Source: an uncultured Gammaproteobacteria bacterium (lineage in GTDB: Bacteria; Pseudomonadota; Gammaproteobacteria; Eutrophobiales; Eutrophobiaceae). Taken from it: DNA of 64,000 bases. Where the stretch lies: contig CALSRS010000001.1 of assembly GCA_943788815.1 (NCBI GenBank), positions 434,001-498,000 on the forward strand, written 5' to 3'. Both the position numbers and the translations under genes were made by a program. The notes beneath the pieces are model-generated. The model saw only the letters and a program-made list of their open reading frames with translations, was not told where the DNA came from and did no database searches. The first letter of the stretch is position 1. Every line of letters starts with the position of its first letter. Of this stretch, positions 26,790-38,237 are shown piece by piece.

Positions 26790-27515
26790 CTAGAGAATCA
26801 TCCAGCCTTTGTAAATAAGACGAATGGCGATGAAAGTAATCAACCATCTGAAGACCACTCTGAAACGTTTTTCTGAAATGAGGTGTTCGCTGTGTTTGCC
26901 TACCCAGGTGCCAAGAATACCGGCGATGCTGGCGAGGATGATCACGGGGATGTGTTCACCGTAATCAAAACCGACACTGGCATAGCCCATCACACGCATG
27001 GCTTCCATGGCGAGAAAGCACGATGCCAGGGTGCCGGTAACCTGACGTTTTAAAAGTGTGGTGCGCATGATGATCATTTGTAAGATCGCAGAGCCACCAA
27101 TGGCCGTGGTTAAAAACCCGTGTATGACGCCGACCGGAATATAGGGGTATTTCATTTTGGGTCGATACCCTGTTGGTGGTAGCCAGGTAATGATGAGCAT
27201 CATGGTGCCAACACTTAAGGCAAGGATAGCCTCTGAAAGGTAAATAAATGTTCTTGCGCCAAGGAAGACGCCAACGATGGCGCCTACGCAGAAGGTCCAG
27301 ACGATGGGCCAGTTAGTATCTTTCCAGAACCACCCTACTCTTGCGATTAACGAGGTATAAATTAATGCTGGGGTTAATGGTAAGGCCGTGGTCATGGGAA
27401 GTATAAATGTAATGATCGCGAGAATGACAAAGAAACCACCTGTCGCAAATGATGCATTGATGTAGGCAGCCAAAAAACTGGCAAAGGTGATAATGATGGT
27501 TGTGGAGTCAAACAT
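26790..27515 (-). CDS. TauE/SafE family transporter
   Basis: A 241-residue inner-membrane protein with about eight hydrophobic segments. The N-terminal ASFLAAYINASFATGGFF and the internal half-repeat GVIHGFLTTAIGGSAILQMI are the paired signature of the sulfite exporter TauE/SafE family, which exports sulfite, sulfoacetate or related anions. With a SoxC system in the same window an oxidised-sulfur role is attractive, but the genes are 35 kb apart and the specificity cannot be read from the sequence. It is a single gene between repeat-filled spacers. Confidence 0.88.
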   Translation of the reverse strand: MFDSTTIIITFASFLAAYINASFATGGFFVILAIITFILPMTTALPLTPALIYTSLIARVGWFWKDTNWPIVWTFCVGAIVGVFLGARTFIYLSEAILALSVGTMMLIITWLPPTGYRPKMKYPYIPVGVIHGFLTTAIGGSAILQMIIMRTTLLKRQVTGTLASCFLAMEAMRVMGYASVGFDYGEHIPVIILASIAGILGTWVGKHSEHLISEKRFRVVFRWLITFIAIRLIYKGWMIL

Positions 27516-27613
27516 GAGACGGATATATTATTTTTTAGGGTAATGATACAGGGTCGTAGTGTGAGGAGTAAGGGGTGAAGAAAATACAGGTATAGCCGAA
27601 GGCGACAATAGTT

Positions 27614-27850
27614 TGATTGGATACTGGCTTCGGCTCCTGCTTCGCACTCGGTCTTCGTTCCAGACGCGACTCTACCGATTCCATCCATGGAATCGTACCG
27701 CCTACATTCATGTAGGTGTTCGCCAGTATGACTGTGACCAGATACTTCTCTAGTATTTCGTCATGCTGGTGGAAACCAGCATCCAATCAGTACTATGACC
27801 GCGCGATGCGCGGACTTTTACTACTGGGTTCCCGCTTTCGCGGGAACGAC
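27614..27850. repeat. Modular hairpin element followed by a compact three-hairpin element
   Basis: 27614-27732 is the expanded form. 27760-27850 is the best compact example: ATGCTGGTGGAAACCAGCAT, then CCGCGC-GAT-GCGCGG, then GTTCCCGC-TTTC-GCGGGAAC. It fills the TauE-htpX gap. Confidence 0.85.
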
Positions 27851-27859
27851 GGTGAGTTA

Positions 27860-28744
27860 TTAATTTATATTTCGTAGTGCAGCGATGCGTTCGTCCAGTG
27901 GGGGATGGCTCATGAATAATTTTGCAAACCCGGACTTCATTCCGCCGGAGATACCAAAGGCTTCCAGTTGATCGGGAAGATGGGGGTCATCTGCGCCGCG
28001 TTTGAGTCTTTCTAGCGCAGAGATCATTTTGTTTTTGCCTACAATATTTGCACTACCGGCATCTGCTTTAAATTCCCGGTAACGGGAAAACCACATGACG
28101 ATGGCACTGGCGAGGATGCCTAATATGATTTGCGCAATGATGGCGGTGATCCAGTAAGCAGGACCATGGCCGCGTTGGACTTTAAATACCACGCGATCGA
28201 CGACGTGACCAATAACTCGAGACAGGAAGAATACAAAGGTATTCACCACGCCTTGAATTAATGTGAGGGTGATCATATCACCATTGGCCACATGGGAGAC
28301 TTCATGGGCGAGAACGGCTTCTACCTGGTCGCGATCCATCTGGTCCATGAGACCGGTACTCACCGCGACCAATGCTTTATTTCTCTTCATACCGGTGGCA
28401 AAGGCATTCATATCGTTGGATTTGTAGATGGCCACATCAGGCATGCCAATACCGGCCTGCTCTGCTTGTCGCTTGACGATATTTACTAACCAGGTTTCAA
28501 CTTCATTGGACGGTTGGCTTATGACCTTTGCCCCGGTGCTTTTTAATGCCATGGTTTTGGACAGCGCCAAAGAGAAAAATGAACCGGTCATACCGACAAC
28601 GGCGGAGATGATGAGCAAGGCATTGAGGTCCAGATCGACCCCCTGGGCATCGAGCACGCCACTCAAGCCAAACATTTGCATGACAACAGCTAGCACCACC
28701 ATTATGGCAATGTTGGTGGCAAGAAATAGTCCGATTCGCATCAT
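27860..28744 (-). CDS. htpX: Membrane metalloprotease HtpX
   Basis: A zinc protease of the M48 family in the inner membrane that degrades misfolded membrane proteins. The 294-residue length is normal. Two N-terminal membrane segments precede the active site H-E-V-S-H in LAHEVSHVANGD (about residue 145). Two more follow (GVVNTFVFFLSRVIG, ITAIIAQIILGILASAI), and the third zinc ligand is the Glu of REFKADAGSA. In E. coli htpX is under envelope-stress control; no such element was identified here. It lies downstream of parC on the same strand, separated by 430 bp of repeats. Confidence 0.95.
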   Translation of the reverse strand: MMRIGLFLATNIAIMVVLAVVMQMFGLSGVLDAQGVDLDLNALLIISAVVGMTGSFFSLALSKTMALKSTGAKVISQPSNEVETWLVNIVKRQAEQAGIGMPDVAIYKSNDMNAFATGMKRNKALVAVSTGLMDQMDRDQVEAVLAHEVSHVANGDMITLTLIQGVVNTFVFFLSRVIGHVVDRVVFKVQRGHGPAYWITAIIAQIILGILASAIVMWFSRYREFKADAGSANIVGKNKMISALERLKRGADDPHLPDQLEAFGISGGMKSGFAKLFMSHPPLDERIAALRNIN

Positions 28745-28811
28745 GTTAGTTTTTTCCTTTCTCTATTAAATCTTTAAATTATAAAGCCACCCTAGGGGCA
28801 GACTTCTTACT

Positions 28812-29065
28812 ATTGGATACTGGCTTTCGCCAGTATGATGGCGACTCGTTACTTCTCTATAACTTCGTCATGCTGGTGTAAACCAGCATCAAATCAATAC
28901 TATGTCCGCGCGATGCGCGGTCATTAACTACTGGGTTCCCGCTTTCGCGGGAACGACAGGTTCTTGTATATCGTCATTCCCGCGAAAGCGGGAATCCAGC
29001 CCATTAAATAACTGCCTTACAGGCAGACATATTACAATTAGATTCTGGCCTTCGCCAGAATGACG
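28812..29065. repeat. Cluster of compact hairpin elements
   Basis: A single hairpin at 28812-28840 and full three-hairpin elements at 28866-28959 and 28973-29065. The last has a different centre (CTGCC-TTA-CAGGCAG), so the central stem also varies while staying paired. Confidence 0.85.
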
Positions 29066-29089
29066 GATGAGGAGACCGCCTCACTCTTA

Positions 29090-29133
29090 ACTCTTCACTC
29101 CTCACTCTTAACTCTTCACTCCTCACTTATACC
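29090..29133. repeat. Heptameric tandem repeat array downstream of parC
   Basis: On the parC coding strand the units are GTGAGGA, GTGAAGA and GTTAAGA, arranged in a 21-bp higher order. The array starts about 40 bp after the parC stop codon. Confidence 0.8.
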
Positions 29134-29171
29134 ATTAGATATATGGACAAACGTTTAGTTCTCAAGGGTGA

Positions 29172-31442
29172 TCACTCTTCTGCCTTATCACGTAGCACGG
29201 CGATGCTCTGGACCTTACGGTAATTTCTCGGGAGCATATTGCCGCGTCTGCCGCGTTCGCCATAGAAGTTATCGATGATATCTGGCTTTAAGGTGAGTTG
29301 TTGTTTCTCGGTCCTTAATAATAAGGAGTCACCTTCACTGAAGCAGGCGACAGCCGCTACATATTCCTCACGGGTCTTAAGCTTGGCCGGCGGGATCTGA
29401 ATGATCTTGATGCCTTTACCTTTGCCGAGTAAGGGAAATTCTTTTAGATCCGTGACTAGCATGCGGCCGATGTTACTTACGGCAACGATGAAATCTTCTT
29501 CAGGATCGTAGACCAGGGCTGGAGACAACACCCCTGCCCCTTTTGGCACACTCAAAGTCGATTTACCTTTTTTGTTCTTGGTGTACATGTCTTCCAACTT
29601 GGCCTTGAAACCGTAACCAGCATCACTGGCGAGCAAATAAATTTCATCGGCTTCTCCCAGCATCACGCCAGCGAACGTCGCACCATCAGGTGGCTGGACC
29701 CGGCTGGAGACCGGTTCGCCGTTACCTCGGGCAGAGGGAAACGAATGGGCCGGCAAGGTATAGGTTCGGCCGGTGGAGTCTAAAAAGACGGCTTGCTGAT
29801 TACTTCTGCCACGTGCGGCTTGCCTATAGCCATCTTGGGCTCGGTAATTAATCGTTGTTGCATCGATTTCATGGCCCTTGGCGGAACGCACCCAGCCTTT
29901 TTCGGACATGATTACCGTCACGGGTTCTGTTGGCAGCAGTTGTGTCTCATCTATGGCCTTGGCCTCTTCACGTTCTACCAACCTGGAACGACGATCATCA
30001 CCGTAGGCCTCGGCGTCTTCCTTAATTTCATTTTTGATCAGGGTTTTTAATCTGGTTTTGGAACCCAACAGTTGCTGCAGTGATTTTCTTTCTTTTTTGA
30101 GTTCATTGAGTTCACCCTTGATCTTAAACTCTTCCAGTTTGGCCAAGCGTCGTAACCTGAGGTTAAGAATGGCTTCGGCCTGGATGTCGGAGAGTTTAAA
30201 TTTTTTCATCAGGACTTTTTTGGGATCATCCTCGGTGCGAATAATATGGATCACTTCATCAATATTAAGATAGGCGATCATCAAACCATCGAGGATATGT
30301 ATCTCCGCTTCCACCTTATCCAGACGATACTGCAGACGACGTGTAACCGTGTTCGTACGGTACTGCAGCCATTCTTTTAATATGTCACGTAAGTTTTTGA
30401 CCCGGGGCCGCCCGTCCAGACCAATCATGTTGAGGTTAACGCGATAGCTCTTCTCAAGGTCTGTGGTAACAAATAGATGTGACATTAAATCATCCAGGTT
30501 CACCCGGTTGGAGCGAGGAATAATGACCAGTCGCGTGGGGTTTTCATGGTCGGACTCATCCCTTAAGTCTTCCACCATGGGAAGTTTCTTGGCGTTCATT
30601 TGCGCGGCGATTTGTTCTAGAACTCGGCTACCAGAACACTGATATGGCAAAGCCGTGATTATGATATTACCGTCTTCGGCTTCCCACACAGCCCGCATCT
30701 TGACGGAGCCGTGCCCAGTCTCGTACATCTGCAGGATATCGGCCTTGGGGGTAATGATCTCCGCACCCACGGGATAGTCCGGTCCCTTCACATGTTCAAA
30801 CAGTTGTTTAACTGTTGATTTTGGTTCATCGAGCAGGCGGATACAGGCGGTGGCAACTTCTTTTAAATTATGCGGAGGAATATCAGTGGCCATTCCAACG
30901 GCAATGCCTGTTGTACCGTTTAATAATACGTTGGGTAAGCGAGCGGGCAGCAGTTTGGGTTCTTCTAGTGTGCCATCAAAGTTGGGCGTCCAGTCGACAG
31001 TACCTTGTGCCACTTCACCCAATAAAACATCCGCATAGGGTCGAAGCTTGGCCTCTGTGTATCGCATCGCGGCAAAGGATTTGGGATCGTCCATGGAACC
31101 CCAGTTGCCTTGTCCATCTACCAATGGATAACGATAGGAAAAATCCTGTGCCATGAGCACCATGGCCTCATAACAGGCGGAGTCTCCGTGGGGATGAAAC
31201 TTGCCGATGACATCACCGATGGTACGAGCTGACTTTTTATACTTGGCCCCGGCTTTCAGCCCCAGTTCCGACATGGCATAGATAATGCGGCGCTGTACTG
31301 GTTTTAGACCATCTCCAATGTGAGGCAAGGCACGGTCAAGGATAACGTACATGGAATAGTCCAAATACGCTTGCTCGGTAAAATCTTGAATGGGACGGGA
31401 TTCGTTTTGCTCGAAATCCAGACTCAGGTTTTGCTGGGACAT
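29172..31442 (-). CDS. parC: DNA topoisomerase IV subunit A
   Basis: ParC cuts and rejoins DNA in the ParC2ParE2 enzyme that separates daughter chromosomes. At 756 residues it is full length. It starts [35 protein letters not shown]; the winged-helix region is followed by the active-site Tyr in AMRYTEAKL (about residue 127). The quinolone region [13 protein letters not shown] has Ser at the position usual in sensitive enzymes and Glu four residues on. The C-terminal part holds the beta-pinwheel blades ([24 protein letters not shown]). AAGGA lies about 11 bases before the ATG. parE is near but not in an operon with it. Confidence 0.97.
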   Translation of the reverse strand: MSQQNLSLDFEQNESRPIQDFTEQAYLDYSMYVILDRALPHIGDGLKPVQRRIIYAMSELGLKAGAKYKKSARTIGDVIGKFHPHGDSACYEAMVLMAQDFSYRYPLVDGQGNWGSMDDPKSFAAMRYTEAKLRPYADVLLGEVAQGTVDWTPNFDGTLEEPKLLPARLPNVLLNGTTGIAVGMATDIPPHNLKEVATACIRLLDEPKSTVKQLFEHVKGPDYPVGAEIITPKADILQMYETGHGSVKMRAVWEAEDGNIIITALPYQCSGSRVLEQIAAQMNAKKLPMVEDLRDESDHENPTRLVIIPRSNRVNLDDLMSHLFVTTDLEKSYRVNLNMIGLDGRPRVKNLRDILKEWLQYRTNTVTRRLQYRLDKVEAEIHILDGLMIAYLNIDEVIHIIRTEDDPKKVLMKKFKLSDIQAEAILNLRLRRLAKLEEFKIKGELNELKKERKSLQQLLGSKTRLKTLIKNEIKEDAEAYGDDRRSRLVEREEAKAIDETQLLPTEPVTVIMSEKGWVRSAKGHEIDATTINYRAQDGYRQAARGRSNQQAVFLDSTGRTYTLPAHSFPSARGNGEPVSSRVQPPDGATFAGVMLGEADEIYLLASDAGYGFKAKLEDMYTKNKKGKSTLSVPKGAGVLSPALVYDPEEDFIVAVSNIGRMLVTDLKEFPLLGKGKGIKIIQIPPAKLKTREEYVAAVACFSEGDSLLLRTEKQQLTLKPDIIDNFYGERGRRGNMLPRNYRKVQSIAVLRDKAEE

Positions 31443-31518
31443 GGGGTCGTGATCCTTTTTATAGCGACATGTGTAAAAGAATGTATTTTGTCAGATATAG
31501 GGGGTATGTGGGAAGGGG

Positions 31519-31550
31519 AAGTGTGAGGGGTGAGGTGTAAGGAGTCCACA
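31519..31550. repeat. Heptameric repeat array upstream of parC
   Basis: Degenerate units GTGTGAG, GGGTGAG and GTGTAAG on the plus strand. It is not attached to a stop codon. Confidence 0.55.
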
Positions 31551-31576
31551 TATTGATAAATAATTTCAAATACTCC

Positions 31577-31863
31577 GTCATGCTCGTGCAAACCAGCATC
31601 CAGTCAATCTGATGACCGCACAATGCGTGGACTTTAATAGATTAGATTCTGGCGTTCGCCAGAATGACGGAAGTAGTAATTCACTATTTTAATAATCTAA
31701 GTATTCCGTCATGCTAATGTATACCAGCATCTAATCAGTACTATGACCGCGTAATGCGCGGACTTTAACTACTGGGTTCCCGCTTTCGCCGGAACGACGG
31801 TTATTTTTGTATCTCGTCATTCCCGTGAACGCCTACATCCATGTAGGCGTTCGCCAGTATGAC
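31577..31863. repeat. Three hairpin elements between parC and the N-acetyltransferase
   Basis: Three-hairpin elements at about 31577-31670 and 31707-31800, then a modular one at 31818-31863 (CCTACATCCATGTAGG inside the outer stem). Several stems here are imperfect (TGCTCGTGCAAACCAGCA), suggesting decay. No gene is seen in 31443-32023 apart from these arrays. Confidence 0.75.
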
Positions 31864-31896
31864 GGTTAACTTGCTAATATTTTCAACGTTGAAATG

Positions 31897-31925
31897 CTTA
31901 AAACCTCACGCCTAACACCTAACTC
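31897..31925. repeat. Heptameric repeat array
   Basis: Reads GCGTGAG, GTGTTAG, GAGTTAG on the minus strand. Short and degenerate. Confidence 0.5.
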
Positions 31926-32023
31926 TATCTAATTCACTCCTAAACCAAATCTCCACATGAACAATGCACTGTACGCCTTGTACCCTTCCATCTGGTATAC
32001 TTATACGCATTGGGGGACATAAC

Positions 32024-32788
32024 TTGAACGTTGACGAAATTCTGAATCGGATCGAATACACCGGTTCGCGAGAACCTTCCCTGGATGTCCTCATTGCCTT
32101 GCAACATGCCTACCTATACACCGTGCCGTTTGAAAATCTGGATATACATGCCAGGGTAAAGATCAAACTAGATATCCCAAAATTTTACGAGAAGATCATT
32201 TTGAATCATCGGGGCGGGTTTTGTTATGAAAGTAATGCCCTGTTTTCCTTTCTATTGGATGCACTGGGATTTGATGTTTCTATCATTGCCGCAAAGATGA
32301 CTAACAGCGTGATAAGTAGCCCTGGCTATTCCCATATGGCATTAAAGGTTAGTTTAGACCAGGATTATCTGGTTGATGTGGGCAATGGTAAGTCAGTACG
32401 TGACCCCATGCCCATACCAGGCGATGTGATTTCCCAATCAGAAGGGATACGTTACAAAGTTGGTCAATATTCTAGTCATGAATATGCTCTTTTTTATCGC
32501 ACTGAGGAGACTGACTGGCTGCCGAGGTTTGTCTTTTCCAAGGATCACCGCCACCTGGAAGAATTTTCTGTGATGTGTCATTACCATCAGACATCACCTG
32601 CATCTATTTTCACCCAGCAACGCCTGGTAACCCTGGCAACACCAAACGGGCGGATTACCCTGACCGGTGATACGTTGACAATTTCTCAGGACGGTAAGGA
32701 AGAAGCGCAAGCCATTGAAACTAAAGAACGGATGGAAGAAATATTAAATAAATATTTTAAGATTAGCGTTCAACTACCTGATTATTAA
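32024..32788 (+). CDS. nat: Arylamine N-acetyltransferase
   Basis: This enzyme transfers acetyl from acetyl-CoA to arylamines or hydrazines through a Cys-His-Asp triad. The Cys is in HRGGFCYESNALF, the His in GYSHMALKV and the Asp in LVDVGNG, all in the right order and spacing. The start is taken at the TTG at 32024, six bases after GGGGGA, giving NVDEILNRI as the usual N terminus and about 254 residues. A longer frame from 31964 adds unlikely sequence. It is on the opposite strand to parC and parE and sits alone between repeat blocks, so it may be an insertion between them. Confidence 0.9.
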   Translation: MNVDEILNRIEYTGSREPSLDVLIALQHAYLYTVPFENLDIHARVKIKLDIPKFYEKIILNHRGGFCYESNALFSFLLDALGFDVSIIAAKMTNSVISSPGYSHMALKVSLDQDYLVDVGNGKSVRDPMPIPGDVISQSEGIRYKVGQYSSHEYALFYRTEETDWLPRFVFSKDHRHLEEFSVMCHYHQTSPASIFTQQRLVTLATPNGRITLTGDTLTISQDGKEEAQAIETKERMEEILNKYFKISVQLPDY

Positions 32789-32885
32789 TAATTTATTAAT
32801 ACGATTGTAACAATTCACATTAATACTCTCTGCCGACGCCACAATGATGCTGGGTACATTTACACTCAAGACAATCAGTATATTT

Positions 32886-33222
32886 CGTCATGCTGGACTT
32901 GATCCAGCATCCAATCATTGTGATGACCACGCAAAGCGCAGACTTTATATTTTAGATTCTGGCTTCGGCTCAGGCTCAGGCTCCTCGAACGCTATTCCGG
33001 ACGCGTTTCTACCTCGGCAACTGTTCCCGACGTTGCTCTACCTCCTACGTCCTTGTAGTCGTCCTCCATCCCTGGAGTCGTGCTTCGCTCTCGGTCTTTG
33101 TTCCAGACGCGACTCTACCGATTCCATCCATGTAATCGTATCGCCTACATGGCCCAGGCCAGCTTCTCGACCGCTTCGCGGTCTCACCTCCTCCATGTAG
33201 GCGTTCGCCAGAATGACGAAAG
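32886..33222. repeat. Hairpin half-element and a very long modular element
   Basis: A left arm at 32886-32915 (ATGCTGGACTTGATCCAGCAT) is followed by a long module string to 33218, with stems GCAAC/GTTGC, CTAC/GTAG, CTCC/GGAG and GATTCC/GTAATC. Its last 77 bp are matched in inverted orientation at 35233-35309. No gene is seen in 32789-33269. Confidence 0.82.
33142..33218 (+). repeat. Inverted repeat flanking parE, left copy
   Basis: 77 bp from CGCCTACATGGCCCAGGCC to AGAATGACG; 75 of 77 bases match the reverse complement of 35233-35309. Confidence 0.85.
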
Positions 33223-33269
33223 TGAATGTTCGCTAAAATCATGCAGGGGCATATGCGAGATTTATGAAG

Positions 33270-35177
<1,908 letters not shown>

Positions 35178-35232
35178 TTAACTCGAGCGTATTTTAACAT
35201 GTATTATTAAACTGTGAGGAGATGAATTCAAC

Positions 35233-35309
35233 CGTCATACCGGCGAACGCCTACATGGAGGAGGTGAGACCGCGAAGCGGTCGAGAAGCTGGCCTGGGCC
35301 ATGTAGGCG
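35233..35309 (-). repeat. Inverted repeat flanking parE, right copy
   Basis: Reverse complement of 33142-33218 with two mismatches. It is also the left arm of the hairpin element that carries the GIY-YIG gene. Confidence 0.85.
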
Positions 35310-35337
35310 GTAGAGCGAAGCAGGAGCCAGTATCCAA

Positions 35338-35628
35338 TTAAAATATTTCCTTGTATAAATCTTTCCATTCTGGATTGAAATTATTTATTACTTCTAACTT
35401 CCATTGCCTTTTCCAGTATTTAATTGCTTTCTCTCTGGCTAACGCTGATAACATATCTTCATGATTCTCATACCATACTAATCGATCAAGATTGTATCTT
35501 TTAGAAAATCCTTCAATAAATTTATTTTTGTGTTGCCAGATTCTTTTTGGCAAATTTGAAGTGACACCAACATATAATGTGCCGTTCTTTTTATTTGTCA
35601 AAATATATACACAAGGTTGCCTCTCCAT
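35338..35628 (-). CDS. Small GIY-YIG nuclease
   Basis: A single-domain GIY-YIG endonuclease of about 96 residues. The motif appears as V-Y-I and Y-V-G in CVYILTNKKNGTLYVGVT, the catalytic Arg is in LPKRIWQHK, and the Glu is in ALAREKAIK, so the active site looks complete. The start at 35628 is preferred because GGAGG lies six bases upstream; a TTG at 35640 is further out. Such short proteins are commonly annotated near UvrC-like or YhbQ-like families, and their substrate is unknown. It lies exactly between two arms of the window's hairpin repeat, which suggests the repeat may be its substrate. Confidence 0.9.
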   Translation of the reverse strand: MERQPCVYILTNKKNGTLYVGVTSNLPKRIWQHKNKFIEGFSKRYNLDRLVWYENHEDMLSALAREKAIKYWKRQWKLEVINNFNPEWKDLYKEIF

Positions 35629-35730
35629 GGCTTCCTCCAAATATAATGAAGTTTTTTTTATATTGGATTCTGGCTTTCGCCAGAATGACGCGTAATCATA
35701 CTACTTAGTACATAGTTAGCTCTATAATAT

Positions 35731-35942
35731 ATTCTACTTTCGCGGGAATGACGGGGTTCCGGTAATTGTTATACAGTTGTTTGGCTTTCGCCAGAATGAC
35801 GCATTCTTGTACGCTAATTGTTAAAACGTCATGCTGGTGTAAACCAGCATCCAAATTTCAAAATGGCGCCCTAAGGGCGCACGTCATCCTCTCATTCAAT
35901 CTCCCCTAAATAAAGGGGATACTGGTTTTCGCGGGAATGACG
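35731..35942. repeat. Hairpin half-elements and one full copy
   Basis: Half-hairpins at 35731-35752, 35782-35801 and 35923-35942, and a copy at 35828-35888 with ATGCTGGTGTAAACCAGCAT and a GGCGCCC-TAA-GGGCGC centre. No gene is seen in 35641-36052. Confidence 0.75.
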
Positions 35943-35968
35943 GTAGCGAATAGAACTGACGATTATTA

Positions 35969-36058
35969 AATAGTCACCGCGCTGACACCTAACCTTTCAC
36001 TTCTCACTTCTCACTTCTCACTCCTCACTCCTCACTCCTCACTCTTTACTTTTTACTC
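35969..36058. repeat. Heptameric repeat array starting in the amidohydrolase stop codon
   Basis: On the minus strand the units read GTAAAAA, GTAAAGA, GTGAGGA (three times), GTGAGAA (three times), GTGAAAG, GTTAGGT. The TAA stop of the amidohydrolase (36053-36055) is part of the first unit. Confidence 0.85.
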
Positions 36059-37813
36059 ATAATCCACAATAAACTCCATGGGCACAGCGCTACCGCCACC
36101 AGGGGCGGGGGTAGTTGCACCGATCAAGTGACTACCAGGCATTCTAGTGTTCTCATTTGTAAGGATGGCCTGAATTTCATTGTGGCTAATGAAATGGGTT
36201 TGGAGTTTTTGCCCGTTAAACAAGGCGATGGTTTCCGGTTGAAATTTATCGCCGGTGATAACGATGGTGATGCCTGTTTTTTCGGTCACTATAGGCGGTT
36301 CAACATTTTTAATGACTGGTTTTTGATGGTACTGGTGTTTACTTACCGTGCCATGCTGTGGAAAGGGATTGTTGTAGTCGGCATGGAAATTACGGTCTAT
36401 GACCTTACCCGCCATGATCAGTGTGTAGATCTTCCGAGCATTGGCGATGTCAGTTAAGGGATTGGCATCAAGTATGAGTATGTCTGCTGCTTTACCGGCC
36501 TCGATAGTGCCATAGCGATCATCGATACGTAATAATTCCGCGGGCCAGATGGTGGAGGATTTGAGTACATCCATTTCAGAAATTCCAGCATCCACTAGTA
36601 ACTGCATCTCGTGGTGTAATGAGATGCCGGGGGTACTGGCTGCGGCGGTATCGGTACCGGAATAGATCTTTCCGCCTGCATCAATAAATTGATTTAAAAA
36701 GTCCTGGATTTTTTTATACCCCATTTCAAGACTTTGTTTTACTCCATCAGCAGGAATAAAATATGAATTATTCACAAATATCTGTTCACCTTTTGGATCT
36801 TCCAGGTAGGCCTGATCCGCCCAGTGGTACTGGTTCAGGCTGACGAGTTTTTCATCCATGGGGATGTATTGCAGATTTGGATTGGTGAAAAGATTTAGAT
36901 CGTCCTGTTCTAACTCATCAGTCCTGTCTATCACGCCCTTCCATTCATGAATAAAGGTAGGATTAAGATAGGTATTATTCTCAATCAATATATCTATAAC
37001 TTCATCGTAATATTTTTCCTCCATCCATTGGTATAGCAAAGGATGCTTGTGACCTTCTTCCAGTGGTATGGCATCAACTGCCGCCTGACCTGCTTCACTG
37101 CGTATTGTCGACAAGGCGATACCTTCTAAATGTTCAATACCATTAACGCCCAACTGCGCTGAATGTATCGCGTCATAGGAATGGGATATGACCCCAAGGC
37201 CGGCACGGTTAGCCTCAAGGTTGAGGGTTTTGTAAAGTTCATCCTCCGTATCCATTCCCATTCTTACGCAATCTGCATTGGCTTTGATAGCGCTGACAGC
37301 TCGCCTTGCTTCCCTTGGCGTACTGGCGGTGGCAAATAGCCGACGTTGTGCCACGGCAACATAGTTTGCTGGGGCATCTCCACCGATTCGACCACAGAAA
37401 AAATATCGCGGCCCCCGCAACTGCCCACTGTTGAGGCCCTTTTGTAATGCCTTTTGCCAATAAATTCGACTGCCAAGATCCACCACAGCGGTGATTCCAT
37501 GATGTAGAAACAGTTCTCCCATGTACCAGTTGTAATGGACATGGGAATCCATAAGCCCAGGGATAATGAATTTCCCTTTGGCATCAATAACAACTACATC
37601 ATCAGGTAGTTGGGGGCGAAGATTGCCTGTCCACACATCCTGAATGGTATCGTTCTCAATTAATATACTGGCGTTATTCCTCGGTCGACTTCCTGTCATA
37701 TCGATTAAGGTTGCGTTTTCAATCAATAATGAGTCAGCCATAACACTAGACATCATTAGGCCTGAAAGAATGAGTACTGATAATTGAATAAGCTTGCGTT
37801 GAATTTTATACAT
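36053..37813 (-). CDS. Exported amidohydrolase fused to an IPT/TIG-like domain
   Basis: A metal-dependent hydrolase of about 586 residues related to imidazolonepropionase and prolidase-type amidohydrolases. The start is taken at the ATG at 37813 with AGGTGA close upstream. The signal peptide ends near SSVMA. The metal ligands appear as GLMDSHVHYNW (about 90), a His in ISHSYDAIHSA, GVNGIEHLEG, and the late Asp in IYSGTDTAAAS. After EAGKAADILILDANPL come about 80 residues that look like an IPT/TIG immunoglobulin fold (GITIVITGDKFQPETIALFNGQ), unusual for the family and perhaps a binding module. The stop codon lies in a heptameric repeat. The substrate is unknown. Confidence 0.88.
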   Translation of the reverse strand: MYKIQRKLIQLSVLILSGLMMSSVMADSLLIENATLIDMTGSRPRNNASILIENDTIQDVWTGNLRPQLPDDVVVIDAKGKFIIPGLMDSHVHYNWYMGELFLHHGITAVVDLGSRIYWQKALQKGLNSGQLRGPRYFFCGRIGGDAPANYVAVAQRRLFATASTPREARRAVSAIKANADCVRMGMDTEDELYKTLNLEANRAGLGVISHSYDAIHSAQLGVNGIEHLEGIALSTIRSEAGQAAVDAIPLEEGHKHPLLYQWMEEKYYDEVIDILIENNTYLNPTFIHEWKGVIDRTDELEQDDLNLFTNPNLQYIPMDEKLVSLNQYHWADQAYLEDPKGEQIFVNNSYFIPADGVKQSLEMGYKKIQDFLNQFIDAGGKIYSGTDTAAASTPGISLHHEMQLLVDAGISEMDVLKSSTIWPAELLRIDDRYGTIEAGKAADILILDANPLTDIANARKIYTLIMAGKVIDRNFHADYNNPFPQHGTVSKHQYHQKPVIKNVEPPIVTEKTGITIVITGDKFQPETIALFNGQKLQTHFISHNEIQAILTNENTRMPGSHLIGATTPAPGGGSAVPMEFIVDYE

Positions 37814-37925
37814 TTGTATCACCTGACTGTGAGATGAAGAAGTTATTATCTTGGATTAACATAATTGAATTAGTGTAGATGTCAAAATTATATTTAATAA
37901 TGAGTGCCTGCAGCACACTTTAATG

Positions 37926-38024
37926 ATTGGATATTGGCTTCGGCTCAGGCTCCTGCTTCGCTCTCGGTCTTCGTTCCAGACGCGACCCTACCGATTCCAT
38001 CCATGTAGGCATTCGCCAGTATGG
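37926..38024. repeat. Modular hairpin element
   Basis: Right-hand arm of the expanded type: ATTGGATATTGGCTTCGGC, a module with loop GTTCCAGAC, GATTCCATCC, and TTCGCCAGTATGGCG. The rest of 37823-38237 shows no gene. Confidence 0.75.
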
Positions 38025-38237
38025 CGTGGTCTCTTGCACCAATTTTTTAAATTGTTATTCTCATTCAAACTACCATCAAGAATTAATTTGCCCCTCCTTA
38101 GAGCACAATTTTTCATTGGATACTGACTTTACAAAAAAGACGAATTTGTTTGCTAAATTATATTTATTTATGATGAAGCAGGCATTACTCTTTAGCGAGG
38201 ATGACGGAATTTTATATTTGTGTAATAAACTTAAAAT

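Larger units (their letters stand above)
35231..35691. mobile_element. Hairpin element carrying a GIY-YIG nuclease gene (candidate autonomous element)
   Basis: The left arm runs from GTCATACCGGCG at about 35234 to CCAGTATCCAATT (35327-35339). The right arm is ATTGGATTCTGGC-TTTC-GCCAGAATGACG at about 35662-35691. Other family members have the same two arms, in the same inverted orientation, around a short central hairpin; here the centre is the nuclease gene. The gene's stop codon (35338-35340) overlaps the inner edge of the left arm. Mobility is inferred from this architecture only. Confidence 0.55.

Noticed and set aside
29090-29133. The heptameric arrays as assembly or low-complexity artefact.
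   Set aside because: Unit variants differ from locus to locus and are ordered, and the arrays keep a fixed relation to stop codons at six genes.
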